Below, piece after piece: positions 16,984 to 27,045 of a stretch of 64,000 nucleotides of DNA. The position numbers and the translations under genes are program-made. Source of the DNA: Anaerosalibacter massiliensis (GTDB lineage: Bacteria; Bacillota; Clostridia; Tissierellales; Sporanaerobacteraceae); assembly GCA_000751555.1 (NCBI GenBank), contig CCEZ01000043.1, forward strand, positions 186,001 through 250,000, read 5' to 3'. The notes below the pieces were generated by a model, which did not search any database, had not been told where the DNA came from, and saw only the letters and a list, made by a program, of their open reading frames with translations. The first letter of the stretch is position 1. Each line of letters begins with the position of its first letter.

Positions 16984-18048
16984 ATGAGTTATCCGAGAGT
17001 TGAGGTGGATTTAAACAAACTTAAACATAATGTAAAAACAATAGTAAGCAGATGCAATGAAAAAGACATAAAAGTAGCAGGGGTAACTAAAGGATTCTGT
17101 GGAGATCCTAAAATAGCCAAAGTTTATGTAGATGGTGGAGTTAGTTTTTTAGCTGATTCTAGAGTAGAGAATTTAAAGAAATTAAGAAATATAGATATTC
17201 CCAAAATATTATTGCGTTTACCTATGTTAAGTGAGGTAGAATATGTAGTACAATATGCAGATATCTCACTAAATTCAGAGATAGAAACTATTAAAGCTCT
17301 TTCTAAACAAGCATTAGAATTTAATAAAGTTCATAAAATTATTCTAATGGTTGATCTAGGTGATTTAAGAGAAGGATATTTTAAAGAGGAAGAAATATAT
17401 GATGCTATAGAAAAAATAATAAAATTAGAAGGAGTTAAGCTAGAAGGCATAGGGACTAATTTAACTTGTCATGGTGGTATAATTCCAAGGAAGGATAATA
17501 CTATTAGGCTTATTGAAATAAAGCAAAAGGTCAAGGAAAATTATAATATTGATTTAGAAATTATTTCTGGTGGAAATTCTAGTAGTCTTCATTTAGTATT
17601 TAATGGTGAAATGCCAGAAGGTATAAATCAATTAAGATTGGGAGAATCATTAATTTTAGGTAGGGAAACGGCTTTTGGAGGGAAAATAAAAGATACTTTT
17701 AATGATATCTTTACCTTAGTAGTGGAAGCTATAGAATTGAAGGAAAAACCTTCTATACCTATTGGGGAAATAGGAATGGATGCTTTTGGCAATAAACCTA
17801 TTTTTGTAGATAGGGGCATAAGGAAAAGAATGATATCTGCTATTGGGAAACAGGACATAGATTTAGAGAACATAACCCCTATAGATAAAGATATAATAAT
17901 AATAGGAGGAAGTAGTGATCACTTGATATTAGATGTGACTGATAGTAAAATAGACTATAGTGTAGGAGATAAAATAAGGTTTAAATTAGACTATGGTGGA
18001 ATATTAAGTACTACAACTTCAGAGTATGTAAAAACAGTTTATATTTAA
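16984..18048 (+). CDS. orr: Ornithine racemase
   Basis: A 354-aa PLP enzyme with the alanine-racemase N-terminal fold (MSYPRVEVDLNKLKHNVKTI) and the cofactor lysine in VAGVTKGFCGD near residue 36. In clostridia this protein next to oraSE is ornithine racemase, converting L- to D-ornithine, the first step of the oxidative branch. Ribosome site GGAGG precedes the ATG. It follows the operon after a hairpin, so its level may be set separately. Confidence 0.92.
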   Translation: MSYPRVEVDLNKLKHNVKTIVSRCNEKDIKVAGVTKGFCGDPKIAKVYVDGGVSFLADSRVENLKKLRNIDIPKILLRLPMLSEVEYVVQYADISLNSEIETIKALSKQALEFNKVHKIILMVDLGDLREGYFKEEEIYDAIEKIIKLEGVKLEGIGTNLTCHGGIIPRKDNTIRLIEIKQKVKENYNIDLEIISGGNSSSLHLVFNGEMPEGINQLRLGESLILGRETAFGGKIKDTFNDIFTLVVEAIELKEKPSIPIGEIGMDAFGNKPIFVDRGIRKRMISAIGKQDIDLENITPIDKDIIIIGGSSDHLILDVTDSKIDYSVGDKIRFKLDYGGILSTTTSEYVKTVYI

Positions 18049-18069
18049 CCTTGATAGAAAGGTGATTTA

Positions 18070-19395
18070 ATGGATCTTTTTAGTTATAACATGGAAAAAC
18101 AATTAGATAGAGAAGCACCATTAGCAGAAAGAATGAGACCAAAAACTTTGGAAGAGTTTGTAGGGCAAAAACATATACTAGAAGAAGGAAAATTTTTAAA
18201 TAGAGCTATTAAAGCAGACAGATTGCCTTCTATGATATTTTATGGTCCTCCAGGGACAGGTAAAACTACATTGGCAATGATTATTGCTAATACTACAGAA
18301 ATGAATTTTGAAAAGTTAAGTGCAGTCACATCAGGAGTTAAGGATATTAGAAAAGTAACAGAAATTGCAGAAGAAAAGTTAAAAATGTATAGCAAGAGGA
18401 CTGTATTGTTTATAGATGAGATACATAGATTTAATAAGTCGCAACAAGATGCACTTCTGCCTTTTGTAGAAAGAGGTATAATTATTTTAATTGGAGCAAC
18501 GACTGAAAACCCTTATTTTGAAGTTAATAAAGCTCTATTATCCAGAATGACAGTTATACAATTAGAATCATTAAAAGATAAAGACCTAAAATTATTATTA
18601 TCTAGGGCTTTAAAAGATGACAGAAGAGGTTTAGGGAAGAATAATATTGATATTGATGAAGATGCTATAGATTATCTTATTAATATAGCAGATGGAGATG
18701 CTAGAATGATTCTAAATTCTTTAGAGTTAGCAGTTTTGACAACTACTAAAGATGGAGAAGGAAAAATTCTTATTACAAGGGAAGTTATAAAGGATTGTAT
18801 TCAAACTAAGGGAATAAAATATGATAAAGCTGGAGATGAACATTATGATACTGTTTCTGCCTTTATTAAAAGTATGAGAGGTTCAGATCCAGATGCAACA
18901 TTGTATTGGCTTGCTAAAATGATTGAAGCAGGAGAGGATCCTAAGTTTATAGGAAGAAGAATTATAATATCTGCTTCTGAGGATGTAGGAAATGCAGATC
19001 CTCAAGCTTTAAATATTGCTATATCTGCATTTCAAGCAATAGATATAATAGGAATGCCTGAAGGAAGGATACCATTAGCTCAAGCTGCGGTATATATGGC
19101 TTGTGCACCAAAAAGCAATTCTTCTTATTTAGGCATAAATAATGCATTAAAAGATGTGAGAAATGAAAAAATAGGTTTAGTTCCATCATATTTAAGAGAT
19201 AATAGTTATAAGAAAGGCAATAAATTAAAGAATGATGACAATTATAAATATCCTCATGATTATCCAAATTCATATGTAGAGCAACAATACTTACCTAATG
19301 AATTTAAGAATAAGGTATATTATGTTCCTACAGAAAATGGATATGAAAGAAAAATAAAGGAAAAATTAAATAAATTATTTGACAAAAGGAAATAA
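18070..19395 (+). CDS. rarA: Replication-associated recombination protein A (RarA/MgsA)
   Basis: A 441-aa AAA+ ATPase. Walker A GPPGTGKT is at residues 59-66, Walker B VLFIDEIHRFNKSQQDALL, sensor GATTENP, and the C-terminal oligomerisation domain includes GSDPDATLYWLAKM and ASEDVGNADPQAL. RarA acts at stalled replication forks with SSB. Start ATG with GAAAGGTG upstream, 21 bp after orr. The -35 box of the asnS promoter lies inside its last codons. Confidence 0.95.
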   Translation: MDLFSYNMEKQLDREAPLAERMRPKTLEEFVGQKHILEEGKFLNRAIKADRLPSMIFYGPPGTGKTTLAMIIANTTEMNFEKLSAVTSGVKDIRKVTEIAEEKLKMYSKRTVLFIDEIHRFNKSQQDALLPFVERGIIILIGATTENPYFEVNKALLSRMTVIQLESLKDKDLKLLLSRALKDDRRGLGKNNIDIDEDAIDYLINIADGDARMILNSLELAVLTTTKDGEGKILITREVIKDCIQTKGIKYDKAGDEHYDTVSAFIKSMRGSDPDATLYWLAKMIEAGEDPKFIGRRIIISASEDVGNADPQALNIAISAFQAIDIIGMPEGRIPLAQAAVYMACAPKSNSSYLGINNALKDVRNEKIGLVPSYLRDNSYKKGNKLKNDDNYKYPHDYPNSYVEQQYLPNEFKNKVYYVPTENGYERKIKEKLNKLFDKRK

Positions 19396-19407
19396 TGAAA
19401 TTATAAT
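19379..19407 (+). promoter_or_regulatory. SigA promoter of asnS
   Basis: Perfect TTGACA (19379-19384) and TATAAT (19402-19407) with a 17-bp spacer. The -35 element overlaps the 3' end of rarA. Confidence 0.85.
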
Positions 19408-19413
19408 TGTAGG

Positions 19414-19692
19414 TAAAACAATATTTTTCATGTGTATAAATACTTTGATAGGAAGAGTAAATATAGGAAAAGTCTTAGCGAGTCGGTGACGGTGGAAGAC
19501 CGATACGGATTCTATATTGAAAAACATCCTGGAGTTTCTAACCGAAATTATTTAGAGAGTAGGCTTAGACGGTATCATACCGTTATATATGATAGGCATT
19601 TAATGTGCTAAATGAAGTAGGTCATCTAAATATGACAATTAGGGTGGTACCGCGAACCTTTCGTCCCTTTATAAGGACGAAGGGTTTTTTTA
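19414..19692 (+). promoter_or_regulatory. T-box riboswitch of asnS (Asn, AAC specifier)
   Basis: Fills the gap between rarA and asnS. The T-box AGGGTGGTACCGCG is at 19641-19654, followed by a terminator whose stem pairs CCTTTCGTCC with GGACGAAGGG and ends in a T-run near 19690. The specifier triplet AAC followed by A is at 19523-19525, matching asparagine and the gene it controls. Uncharged tRNA-Asn should stabilise the antiterminator. Confidence 0.95.
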
Positions 19693-19716
19693 TTTCATTT
19701 TGAAAGGAGAATGAGA

Positions 19717-21108
19717 ATGGAAAAAGCAACTGTAAAAGAAATTTTTAAGGATTCAGAAAAATATTTAAATAATGAAATTCAAATAGAAGGATGGATAAGG
19801 ACATTAAGATCTTCTAAAAAATTTGGATTTATAGAAGTAAATGATGGTACTTTCTTTAAAAATATTCAAGTTGTTTTTGATGAAAATCTTGAAAATTTTA
19901 AGGAAATATCTAAGTTCCCTATTAGTTCTTCAATAGTAGTACAGGGTAAATTAGATCCTACACCACAGGCGAAACAGCCATTTGAAATTAAGGCAACTAA
20001 TGTTTCTATTATAGGTGATTCAGAAAGAGATTATCCTTTACAAAAGAAAAGACATTCTTTTGAGTATTTAAGAACTATAGCTCACTTAAGACCTAGAAGT
20101 AATGCTTTTTCTGCAGTATTTAGAGTTAGATCTTTAGCAGCTTATGCAGTTCATAAATTTTTTCAAGAAAGAAATTTTGTATATGTTCACACTCCAATAA
20201 TTACTGGAAGTGATGCTGAAGGTGCAGGAGAAATGTTTAGGGTTACTAACCTAGATTTAAAAAATATACCATTAGACGATGATGGTAAAGTAGATTTCTC
20301 TGAAGATTTTTTTGGAAAAGATACAAATTTAACTGTTAGTGGACAATTAGAAGCAGAGGCTTATGCATTAGCTTTTAGAAATGTCTATACTTTTGGACCA
20401 ACTTTTAGAGCAGAAAATTCAAACACTGCTCGTCATGCAGCAGAATTTTGGATGATAGAGCCAGAAATTGCTTTTGCTGATTTAAATGACAATATGGATT
20501 TGGCAGAAGATATGATGAAATATATAATTAATTATGTAATGGAAAATGCTAAGGAAGAAATGAAATTTTTCAACTCCTTTGTTGATAAGGGACTTTTTGA
20601 TAGGCTTGAAAATGTAGTTAATTCTGAATTTGAACGTATAACCTATACAGAGGCAATAGATATATTAGAAAAATCCAAAGAAAAATTCCAATATCCAGTT
20701 AAATGGGGAATAGATTTGCAAACTGAACATGAAAGATATATAACAGAAAAGGTATTTAGAAAACCAGTATTTGTAATGGATTATCCAAAGGATATAAAAG
20801 CATTTTATATGAGGTTAAATGATGACGGTAAGACTGTAGCAGCTATGGATTTATTAGTACCTGGAGTTGGTGAAATAGTTGGCGGTAGTCAAAGAGAGGA
20901 AAGATTGGATATTTTAGAAAAGAGAATGGAAGAGTTAGGAATGAATAAAGAAGAATACTGGTGGTATCTAGAACTTCGAAAATATGGTGGAACAAAACAC
21001 GCAGGCTTTGGTCTTGGATTCGAAAGAGCTATTATGTACATGACTGGTATGAAGAATATTAGGGATGTAATACCTTTTCCAAGAACAGTAGGTTTAGCAG
21101 AATTTTAA
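19717..21108 (+). CDS. asnS: Asparagine--tRNA ligase
   Basis: A 463-aa class IIb aminoacyl-tRNA synthetase. The N-terminal OB fold ([21 protein letters not shown]) binds the anticodon. Motif 2 is seen in [22 protein letters not shown]-like sequence and motif 3 in [15 protein letters not shown]. It charges tRNA-Asn with asparagine. I chose ATG 19717 because AAAGGAG lies 7-8 bp upstream, whereas ATG 19711 nearly touches it. Controlled by the T-box in front. Confidence 0.96.
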   Translation: MEKATVKEIFKDSEKYLNNEIQIEGWIRTLRSSKKFGFIEVNDGTFFKNIQVVFDENLENFKEISKFPISSSIVVQGKLDPTPQAKQPFEIKATNVSIIGDSERDYPLQKKRHSFEYLRTIAHLRPRSNAFSAVFRVRSLAAYAVHKFFQERNFVYVHTPIITGSDAEGAGEMFRVTNLDLKNIPLDDDGKVDFSEDFFGKDTNLTVSGQLEAEAYALAFRNVYTFGPTFRAENSNTARHAAEFWMIEPEIAFADLNDNMDLAEDMMKYIINYVMENAKEEMKFFNSFVDKGLFDRLENVVNSEFERITYTEAIDILEKSKEKFQYPVKWGIDLQTEHERYITEKVFRKPVFVMDYPKDIKAFYMRLNDDGKTVAAMDLLVPGVGEIVGGSQREERLDILEKRMEELGMNKEEYWWYLELRKYGGTKHAGFGLGFERAIMYMTGMKNIRDVIPFPRTVGLAEF

Positions 21109-21123
21109 TTTGAAATGAGGACT

Positions 21124-21170
21124 AAAATTTCAGGAAAATCTATAATAGGTTTTTCTGAAATTTTTTATTT
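21124..21170 (+). terminator. Terminator after asnS
   Basis: An imperfect hairpin pairing AAAATTTCAGGAAAA with TTTTCTGAAATTTT followed by T-rich sequence, before the leuS promoter. Confidence 0.75.
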
Positions 21171-21190
21171 TAAATTCCCAATTAAAGACC

Positions 21191-21219
21191 TTGATTTATT
21201 CATATATCTTTGCTATAAT
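21191..21219 (+). promoter_or_regulatory. SigA promoter of leuS
   Basis: TTGATT (21191-21196) and TATAAT (21214-21219) with a 17-bp spacer, directly before the T-box leader. Confidence 0.75.
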
Positions 21220-21225
21220 AGACTC

Positions 21226-21490
21226 TAAAACATATTATTTTTCAAAATAAATTATATATGTAGCTGTGAAAGGAAGTAGTAGGTTTTTTATTTCTTATAG
21301 AGAGCTGTCACTTGGTGGAAGACAGTAGAAATAATTCTGAACTCGTCCTTGAGTTGTTAAAGTGAAAACTATTAGCTTTAACCGGCAGAAGAGCCGTTAT
21401 TCTTAGAGTGGATAGATTTTTTCTATCAATTAGTGTGGTACCGCGGAATGAAGCCTTTCGTCTCTAATAGAGATAAGGGCTTTTTTGTTT
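21226..21490 (+). promoter_or_regulatory. T-box riboswitch of leuS (Leu, CUC specifier)
   Basis: T-box GTGTGGTACCGCGG near 21434-21447 is followed by a terminator pairing AAGCCTTT and AGAGAT-rich arms and ending in TTTTTT (to about 21487). The specifier CTC followed by G is at 21342-21344, immediately after a GAA, matching leucine. Confidence 0.94.
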
Positions 21491-21518
21491 TTATAAAATA
21501 GCAAGGAGGTAATAAAGA

Positions 21519-23927
21519 ATGGAATATAATCCGAAAACAATTGAAAAGAAGTGGCAAGATATATGGGATGAAAAAGAAATATTTAAAACTAGTGATGATA
21601 AGACAAAACCAAAATTCTATGCACTTATAGAGTTTCCTTATCCTTCAGGGCAAGGGTTACATGTAGGTCATCCTAGACCTTATACAGCTTTAGATGTAGT
21701 TTCTAGAAAAAGAAGGTTTCAAGGATATAATGTATTGTATCCAATGGGATGGGATGCTTTTGGACTTCCAACGGAAAATTTTGCTATACAGCATAAAATA
21801 CATCCAAAAGTAGTTACAGAAAACAATGTGGCTAAATTTAAAAAACAACTTAAATCCATAGGATTTTCATTTGATTGGTCAAAAGAGATAAATACTACAG
21901 ATCCAGCATATTATAAATGGACTCAATGGATATTTTTGCAAATGTTTAAAAAAGGTCTTGCATACAAAAAGGAAATGCCTATAAATTGGTGTACATCCTG
22001 TAAAGTGGGTTTAGCAAATGAAGAAGTAGTAAATGGAAGCTGTGAAAGATGTGGTGGAGAGGTTGTTAGAAAAGTAAAAAACCAATGGATGCTAAAGATT
22101 ACTGAATATGCAGATAGATTGATTAATGATTTAGATACTGTAGATTATATAGATAGAATTAAAACTCAGCAAATAAATTGGATAGGTAGATCTGAAGGAA
22201 TGGAAGTAGATTTTCAAATTGCAGGAAAAGAAGATTCCTTAAAAGTATTTACTACTAGGCCTGATACATTATTTGGTGCAACATATATGGTTATTGCTGC
22301 TGAACATCCATTAATAGAAAAGTATAATGATATTATAGAAAATATGGATGAAGTAAGAGAATATCAAGAAATGGCTACTAAGAAATCAGATTTTGAAAGA
22401 ACTGAATTAAATAAAGAGAAAACAGGGGTAGAGATTAAAGGTTTGAAGGCAATAAATCCAGTAAATAACAAAGAAATATCTATTTGGATATCTGATTATG
22501 TACTTATGGGTTATGGAACTGGTGCTATAATGTCTGTACCTGCCCATGATAGTAGAGACTGGGAATTTGCTAAAAAGTTTGAACTTCCAATTGTAGAGGT
22601 AGTTAAAGGCGGAGATGTTAAAAAAGAAGCCTATACAGATACAGAAACAGGAATATTAGTTAACTCTGATTTTATAAATGGATTAGAAGTGAAGGATGCT
22701 ATAGGGAAAATGAGCAATTGGTTAGAGGAAAAAGGCTTAGGTAAAAGAAAAGTTAATTATAAATTGAGAGATTGGGTATTTTCACGTCAAAGATATTGGG
22801 GAGAACCTATACCTCTTGTGCACTGTGAAAAATGTGGATGGGTTCCAGTTCCAGAGGAGGAACTTCCAGTTATGTTACCTGAAGTGGAGAATTACGAGCC
22901 TACCCATAATGGAGAATCACCTCTTGCAAATATGGAAGAATGGGTGAATGTAAGTTGTCCTAAATGTGGAGGGAACGCTACAAGAGAAACAGATACTATG
23001 CCACAATGGGCTGGTTCTTCTTGGTATTTCTTAAGATATATAGATCCATATAATGACAAAGAAATAGCAAGTAAGGAAGAAATAGATTATTGGCTTCCAG
23101 TAGACTGGTATAATGGAGGAATGGAGCATACAACCCTTCATTTATTGTATTCAAGATTTTGGCATAAATTTTTATATGATATAGGAGTAGTATCTTCTAA
23201 AGAGCCATACAATAAAAGAACTGCCCATGGAATGATCTTGGGAGGCAATAATGAAAAAATGTCAAAATCCAGAGGAAATGTAGTTAATCCAGATGACATA
23301 GTGAATGAATATGGAGCGGATACATTAAGAACTTATGAAATGTTCATAGGAGATTTTGAAAAAAGTGTTCCTTGGTCTGAAAATGGAGTTAAGGGTTGTA
23401 GAAGATTTTTAGAAAGAGTATGGAGGCTTCAAGATATAGTTGTAGATGGAAATAGTTATTCAGATAAGCTAGAGGCAAGTATTCATAAAACTATAAAAAA
23501 AGTAACAGAGGATTATGAAACATTGAAGTTTAATACAGCTATTGCAGCATTAATGTCTCTGTTAAATGAATTTAATGATATAGGAAAAATAAATAAAGAA
23601 GAGCTTAGGACTTACCTAATACTTCTAAATCCTGTAGCACCTCATATTACTGAAGAAGTTTGGGAAAAATCAGGACTAGGTGATACATTACACGAATCTA
23701 TTTGGCCAAAATGGGATAAAAATAAGTTAGTAGAGGATGTAGTAGAAATTGCCATTCAGGTGAATGGGAAGGTTAGAGGTAGGGAGAAAATAGCTATAGA
23801 TGAATCTAAAGAAAGTATAAGAGATAAAGTAGTACAAAATGAAGGTGTTAAGAAATTTATTGAAGATAAAGAAATTGTTAAGGAAATATATATACCGGGT
23901 AAAATATATAATATAGTAGTTAAATAA
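21519..23927 (+). CDS. leuS: Leucine--tRNA ligase
   Basis: An 802-aa class I synthetase of the bacterial length. The HIGH signature is HVGH at residues 48-51, KMSKS is at 580-584, and zinc-type Cys pairs (CTSCK, CERCG; CEKCGW, CPKCGG) are visible. The CP1 editing domain includes [21 protein letters not shown]-type sequence and [12 protein letters not shown]. It charges tRNA-Leu and edits mischarged tRNA. GCAAGGAGG precedes the ATG; the gene is T-box controlled. Confidence 0.97.
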   Translation: MEYNPKTIEKKWQDIWDEKEIFKTSDDKTKPKFYALIEFPYPSGQGLHVGHPRPYTALDVVSRKRRFQGYNVLYPMGWDAFGLPTENFAIQHKIHPKVVTENNVAKFKKQLKSIGFSFDWSKEINTTDPAYYKWTQWIFLQMFKKGLAYKKEMPINWCTSCKVGLANEEVVNGSCERCGGEVVRKVKNQWMLKITEYADRLINDLDTVDYIDRIKTQQINWIGRSEGMEVDFQIAGKEDSLKVFTTRPDTLFGATYMVIAAEHPLIEKYNDIIENMDEVREYQEMATKKSDFERTELNKEKTGVEIKGLKAINPVNNKEISIWISDYVLMGYGTGAIMSVPAHDSRDWEFAKKFELPIVEVVKGGDVKKEAYTDTETGILVNSDFINGLEVKDAIGKMSNWLEEKGLGKRKVNYKLRDWVFSRQRYWGEPIPLVHCEKCGWVPVPEEELPVMLPEVENYEPTHNGESPLANMEEWVNVSCPKCGGNATRETDTMPQWAGSSWYFLRYIDPYNDKEIASKEEIDYWLPVDWYNGGMEHTTLHLLYSRFWHKFLYDIGVVSSKEPYNKRTAHGMILGGNNEKMSKSRGNVVNPDDIVNEYGADTLRTYEMFIGDFEKSVPWSENGVKGCRRFLERVWRLQDIVVDGNSYSDKLEASIHKTIKKVTEDYETLKFNTAIAALMSLLNEFNDIGKINKEELRTYLILLNPVAPHITEEVWEKSGLGDTLHESIWPKWDKNKLVEDVVEIAIQVNGKVRGREKIAIDESKESIRDKVVQNEGVKKFIEDKEIVKEIYIPGKIYNIVVK

Positions 23928-23934
23928 TTGGTCA

Positions 23935-23961
23935 AAAAGGGAGGTTTTCCTCCCTTTTAAA
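23935..23961 (+). terminator. Terminator after leuS
   Basis: A 10-bp stem pairing AAAAGGGAGG with CCTCCCTTTT around a 4-base loop; the T-run is part of the 3' arm. Confidence 0.75.
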
Positions 23962-23982
23962 TTACCTATAGGAGGCAAAAAT

Positions 23983-24810
23983 ATGAAAAAAATTAAGATA
24001 ATTACAGATAGTACTAGTTATTTAAGCAAAGAGTATGCATTGGAAAGAGATATTTCTGTTATACCATTAAGTTATACTTTTGAAAATGAAACTTATAAAG
24101 AAGGATTTCCTGGAGAATTTGATGAGTTTTTCAAAAGATTAAGTGAATCTAAGGATTTTCCAATAACATCTCAACCTTCTACAGGAGATTTCCTTAAAGA
24201 ATATGAAGAAGCTCTTAATAAATATGATGAAATAATAGTTTTAACTTTATCTTCTAAATTAAGTGGCACTTATAACAATGCTATGTTAGCTAGAACTATG
24301 TCAGAAGAAAGTAGAATAACAGTAGTGGATTCTAGGCAGGCAGCTTCTAATCTAAAATTATTAGTCGAAGAAGCTGTAGATATGATTGAGGATGGTAAGA
24401 GTAGAGATGAAATAATAAATCGTGTAGCTGAAATGGAAAAAGGTATGGCTATTTATTTTACAGTAGGAACATTGGAATATTTGAAAAGAGGAGGAAGATT
24501 GAGTGCTGTTAGCACTGTCATAGGTTCAGTTTTGAATATTAAACCGATTATAGCACTTCAAAATGGTGAGTTGGAATTGTTAGAGAAAACTAGAGGAAAA
24601 AATAGAGCTGTAAAGAAGATGCTTGGATTAATTCCTTCTAATATAAATCAAATTAGCATTTGTCACATATTAAACTATGATGAAGCTTTAAGTTTAAAGA
24701 GTAAATTAATAGAGATTTTTCCTAAAGCGGTAGTGACTATAGATGAAATAGGACCAGTAGTAGGTGCTCATTTAGGACCAGAGACTATAGGAGTCTGTTA
24801 TAGTTATTGA
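23983..24810 (+). CDS. DegV family fatty-acid-binding protein
   Basis: A 275-aa DegV protein: N-terminus IKIITDSTSYLSKEYA, SQPSTGDFLKEYEEAL, SSKLSGTYNNAMLAR, and a C-terminal GPVVGAHLGPETIGV. This fold binds a fatty acid; some members (FakB) present it to the kinase FakA for phosphorylation. No fakA is in this window, so a FakB role is only possible. Good ribosome site TAGGAGG; a terminator separates it from leuS. Confidence 0.93.
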   Translation: MKKIKIITDSTSYLSKEYALERDISVIPLSYTFENETYKEGFPGEFDEFFKRLSESKDFPITSQPSTGDFLKEYEEALNKYDEIIVLTLSSKLSGTYNNAMLARTMSEESRITVVDSRQAASNLKLLVEEAVDMIEDGKSRDEIINRVAEMEKGMAIYFTVGTLEYLKRGGRLSAVSTVIGSVLNIKPIIALQNGELELLEKTRGKNRAVKKMLGLIPSNINQISICHILNYDEALSLKSKLIEIFPKAVVTIDEIGPVVGAHLGPETIGVCYSY

Positions 24811-24894
24811 TAAATATATTTCAATTTTCAAAAAGTATGTTATAATGAGATGGGAAATAAGTATAAAAAATCTATTTTTTGGAGGTGCTGTTTA

Positions 24895-25851
24895 ATGAAA
24901 AAGATTTTAGTTACAGGAGCTCTTGGTCAAATAGGATCTGAACTTACTATGGAATTGAGAAAGATGTATGGTGACAACAATGTTATAGCTAGTAGTAGGA
25001 GAAAAAAGGAAGGACAAGAGGAGGTAATTGAATCAGGTCCTTTTGAAGTAGTAGATGTGTTGGAAGGCGAAAAGTTAGCCAATGTAGTAAAGAAACATAA
25101 AGTTGACACCATTATTCATTTAGCAGCAATACTATCAGCTGTAGGGGAAGAAAGGCCTAATCAAGCATGGAATATTAATATGAATGGTCTGTATAATATT
25201 TTAGAAATAGGAAGAGAAGAAAATTGCTTAGTATTTACCCCAAGTTCTATTGCAGCTTTTGGACCATCTACACCTCAGGATAAGACACCTCAAGATACTA
25301 TACAAAGACCAGAAACTATGTATGGTGTAACAAAAGTTGCGGGAGAAATTCTATGTGATTACTACTTTAAAAAATTTGGTGTAGATACTAGAGGAGTACG
25401 TTTTCCAGGACTTATATCCCATAAGACATTACCAGGTGGTGGAACAACAGATTACGCAGTGCATATATATTATGATGCATTAAAACATGGAAGGTATACA
25501 TCTTTTATTAAAGAAGGTACTTATATGGATATGATGTATATGCCAGATGCTATTGACGCTATAATTCAGCTTATGCAAGCAGATCCAGATAAACTTATTC
25601 ATAGAAATGCTTTCAATATTACAGCTATGAGTTTTGAACCAGAAGATATAGCTGCTGAGATTAAAAAACATATACCTGAATTTGAGATGGATTATGATGT
25701 AGATCCAGTAAGACAGGCAATAGCAGAATCTTGGCCAAATTCTCTTGATGATACTGCAGCAAGAGAAGAATGGGGTTGGAATCCTAAATATGATTTAGCT
25801 AAAATGACTGAAGATATGTTGGAGAAACTAAAATTAAAATTAAATAAGTAG
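24895..25851 (+). CDS. NAD-dependent epimerase/dehydratase family protein, probable L-threonine 3-dehydrogenase (SDR type)
   Basis: A 318-aa extended short-chain dehydrogenase. NAD-binding GALGQIG is at residues 8-14 and the catalytic YxxxK in MYGVTKVAGE. The stretch FPGLISHKTLPGGGTTDYAV is characteristic of the SDR-type L-threonine dehydrogenases, which oxidise threonine to 2-amino-3-oxobutyrate; a glycine C-acetyltransferase would complete the pathway but is not here. I use ATG 24895, preceded by GGAGGTG, rather than the upstream ATG at 24850. It fits an amino-acid fermenter. Confidence 0.85.
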   Translation: MKKILVTGALGQIGSELTMELRKMYGDNNVIASSRRKKEGQEEVIESGPFEVVDVLEGEKLANVVKKHKVDTIIHLAAILSAVGEERPNQAWNINMNGLYNILEIGREENCLVFTPSSIAAFGPSTPQDKTPQDTIQRPETMYGVTKVAGEILCDYYFKKFGVDTRGVRFPGLISHKTLPGGGTTDYAVHIYYDALKHGRYTSFIKEGTYMDMMYMPDAIDAIIQLMQADPDKLIHRNAFNITAMSFEPEDIAAEIKKHIPEFEMDYDVDPVRQAIAESWPNSLDDTAAREEWGWNPKYDLAKMTEDMLEKLKLKLNK

Positions 25852-25867
25852 GAATATGCGTAAATTA

Positions 25868-25902
25868 AAAGGGATCTTTCTAATAGAGAATGGTCCCTTT
25901 GT
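25868..25902 (+). terminator. Hairpin after the threonine dehydrogenase gene
   Basis: AAAGGGA and TCCCTTT arms around a long loop, followed by a modest T-rich tract. A probable but not strong terminator. Confidence 0.55.
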
Positions 25903-26086
25903 TTATTTAGATATATATTTTTTAAAAATAAAAAGAGAAGAAATGTAATTATATTATTACATATAAATTAATTAATATAATCACACAAAGATAACTTTTA
26001 TAATATATTAGTATTAAAGAAAGAAATATTTTATTACAAGGTAAAAAATATTTAAATAATAAATTTGAAGAAAGGAGATTTAGATT

Positions 26087-26656
26087 ATGACGAAAGTTTA
26101 TTATTATAATCCAAATAAATGTTGTCACAAACATGAACATTCTCATGAAAATCATCATAAATCCAGTTGCCATAAACCACCAAAAAAAGATTGTGAACCA
26201 AAAAATCTAGGTTTAAAGTGCAAAGAAATATGTGGTGCTGTAAATATACCTTTTATTAATTTAGCTACTACACCACCAGTACAAACTACACTAGGAAATG
26301 TTTCAGTAGACTTGAGATGTTATGATAAACCAAAATTGAAAATAGACTTTTCAGCTATAGCAAACCTTAATTTGACTGCTGCTACCAACTTCACATTGAC
26401 TTTTAGAGTATACAGAAGATGTGATAATGGACCAGAGGTAGAAATAGATACAATTGTTATACCAAATACTATTCCAGTTACAGCAGCAATTGTTGCATCT
26501 AGTCCAGTTAGTTTTAGTATATGTGATGAAGATTTTTGTCCTGGAGAATGTTGCACTTATAGAATAACAGTTGAAGGAACATCTACTGCAGCTATAACAG
26601 GTTCATTTAATATAAGTAAAGGAGTTATATCCACATTAGTAACTGAACAATGTTAA
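26087..26656 (+). CDS. DUF4489-like protein with His/Cys-rich N-terminus
   Basis: A 189-aa protein. Residues about 12-36 are rich in His, Cys and Lys (CCHKHEHSHENHHK), suggesting metal binding. The rest is a beta-rich domain with scattered Cys, including CDEDFCPGECCTYRITVEG, which resembles the clostridial DUF4489 family. AAAGGAG ribosome site. No signal peptide. DUF4489 proteins have no proven role; the Cys-rich, secretion-less character and the neighbouring genes would fit a spore-surface protein, but that is inference. A strong terminator follows, so the gene is monocistronic. Confidence 0.75.
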   Translation: MTKVYYYNPNKCCHKHEHSHENHHKSSCHKPPKKDCEPKNLGLKCKEICGAVNIPFINLATTPPVQTTLGNVSVDLRCYDKPKLKIDFSAIANLNLTAATNFTLTFRVYRRCDNGPEVEIDTIVIPNTIPVTAAIVASSPVSFSICDEDFCPGECCTYRITVEGTSTAAITGSFNISKGVISTLVTEQC

Positions 26657-26680
26657 TACAATATTAGTTTATCATTAAAG

Positions 26681-26718
26681 CTCCTTTCTAGTAGTATATG
26701 CTACTAGAAAGGAGTTTA
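26681..26718 (+). terminator. Terminator after the DUF4489-like gene
   Basis: A perfect 14-bp stem (26681-26694/26701-26714) with a 6-base loop, then a short T stretch. Confidence 0.8.
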
Positions 26719-26763
26719 TAATAATTATATTTAGAATAAATATAATTAGAGGTGATTTAAAAA

Positions 26764-27045
26764 TTGAGAGAGAAAAATTATTATATATGTTTATTGAGTT
26801 CAAAAAATTATGTAATACAGATTATATATATATTAGAAAACCTAGGCTACACAAAATTTGATATTATATCTACTCCTTATGAAATAAGGAGAGGATGTGA
26901 TTATGCGATTAAATTTAAAAAAATAGAAGATTTACAAATTATTATGAAAGAAACAAATAAATTAAACATGGAAATTAAAGATGTATATAAAATTGAAAGA
27001 ATAAATGGTGAAAAAACCATTAAAAAGATAAAATATTTTATTTAA
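26764..27045 (+). CDS. DUF3343 domain protein (putative Se/S carrier-like)
   Basis: A 93-aa protein starting at TTG 26764 (AGAGGTG upstream). The segment FDIISTPYEIRRGCDYAIKF matches the DUF3343 pattern in which an invariant Cys follows a STPxEI-type motif; the family is annotated as a putative Se/S carrier. The Cys is at about residue 44. Its 3' end overlaps that of the convergent gene at 27038 by 8 bp and I see no terminator between them. Confidence 0.75.
   Translation: MREKNYYICLLSSKNYVIQIIYILENLGYTKFDIISTPYEIRRGCDYAIKFKKIEDLQIIMKETNKLNMEIKDVYKIERINGEKTIKKIKYFI

Noticed and set aside
26681-26714. Inverted repeat of an insertion element
   Set aside because: No second copy or transposase nearby; its position after a stop codon fits a terminator.
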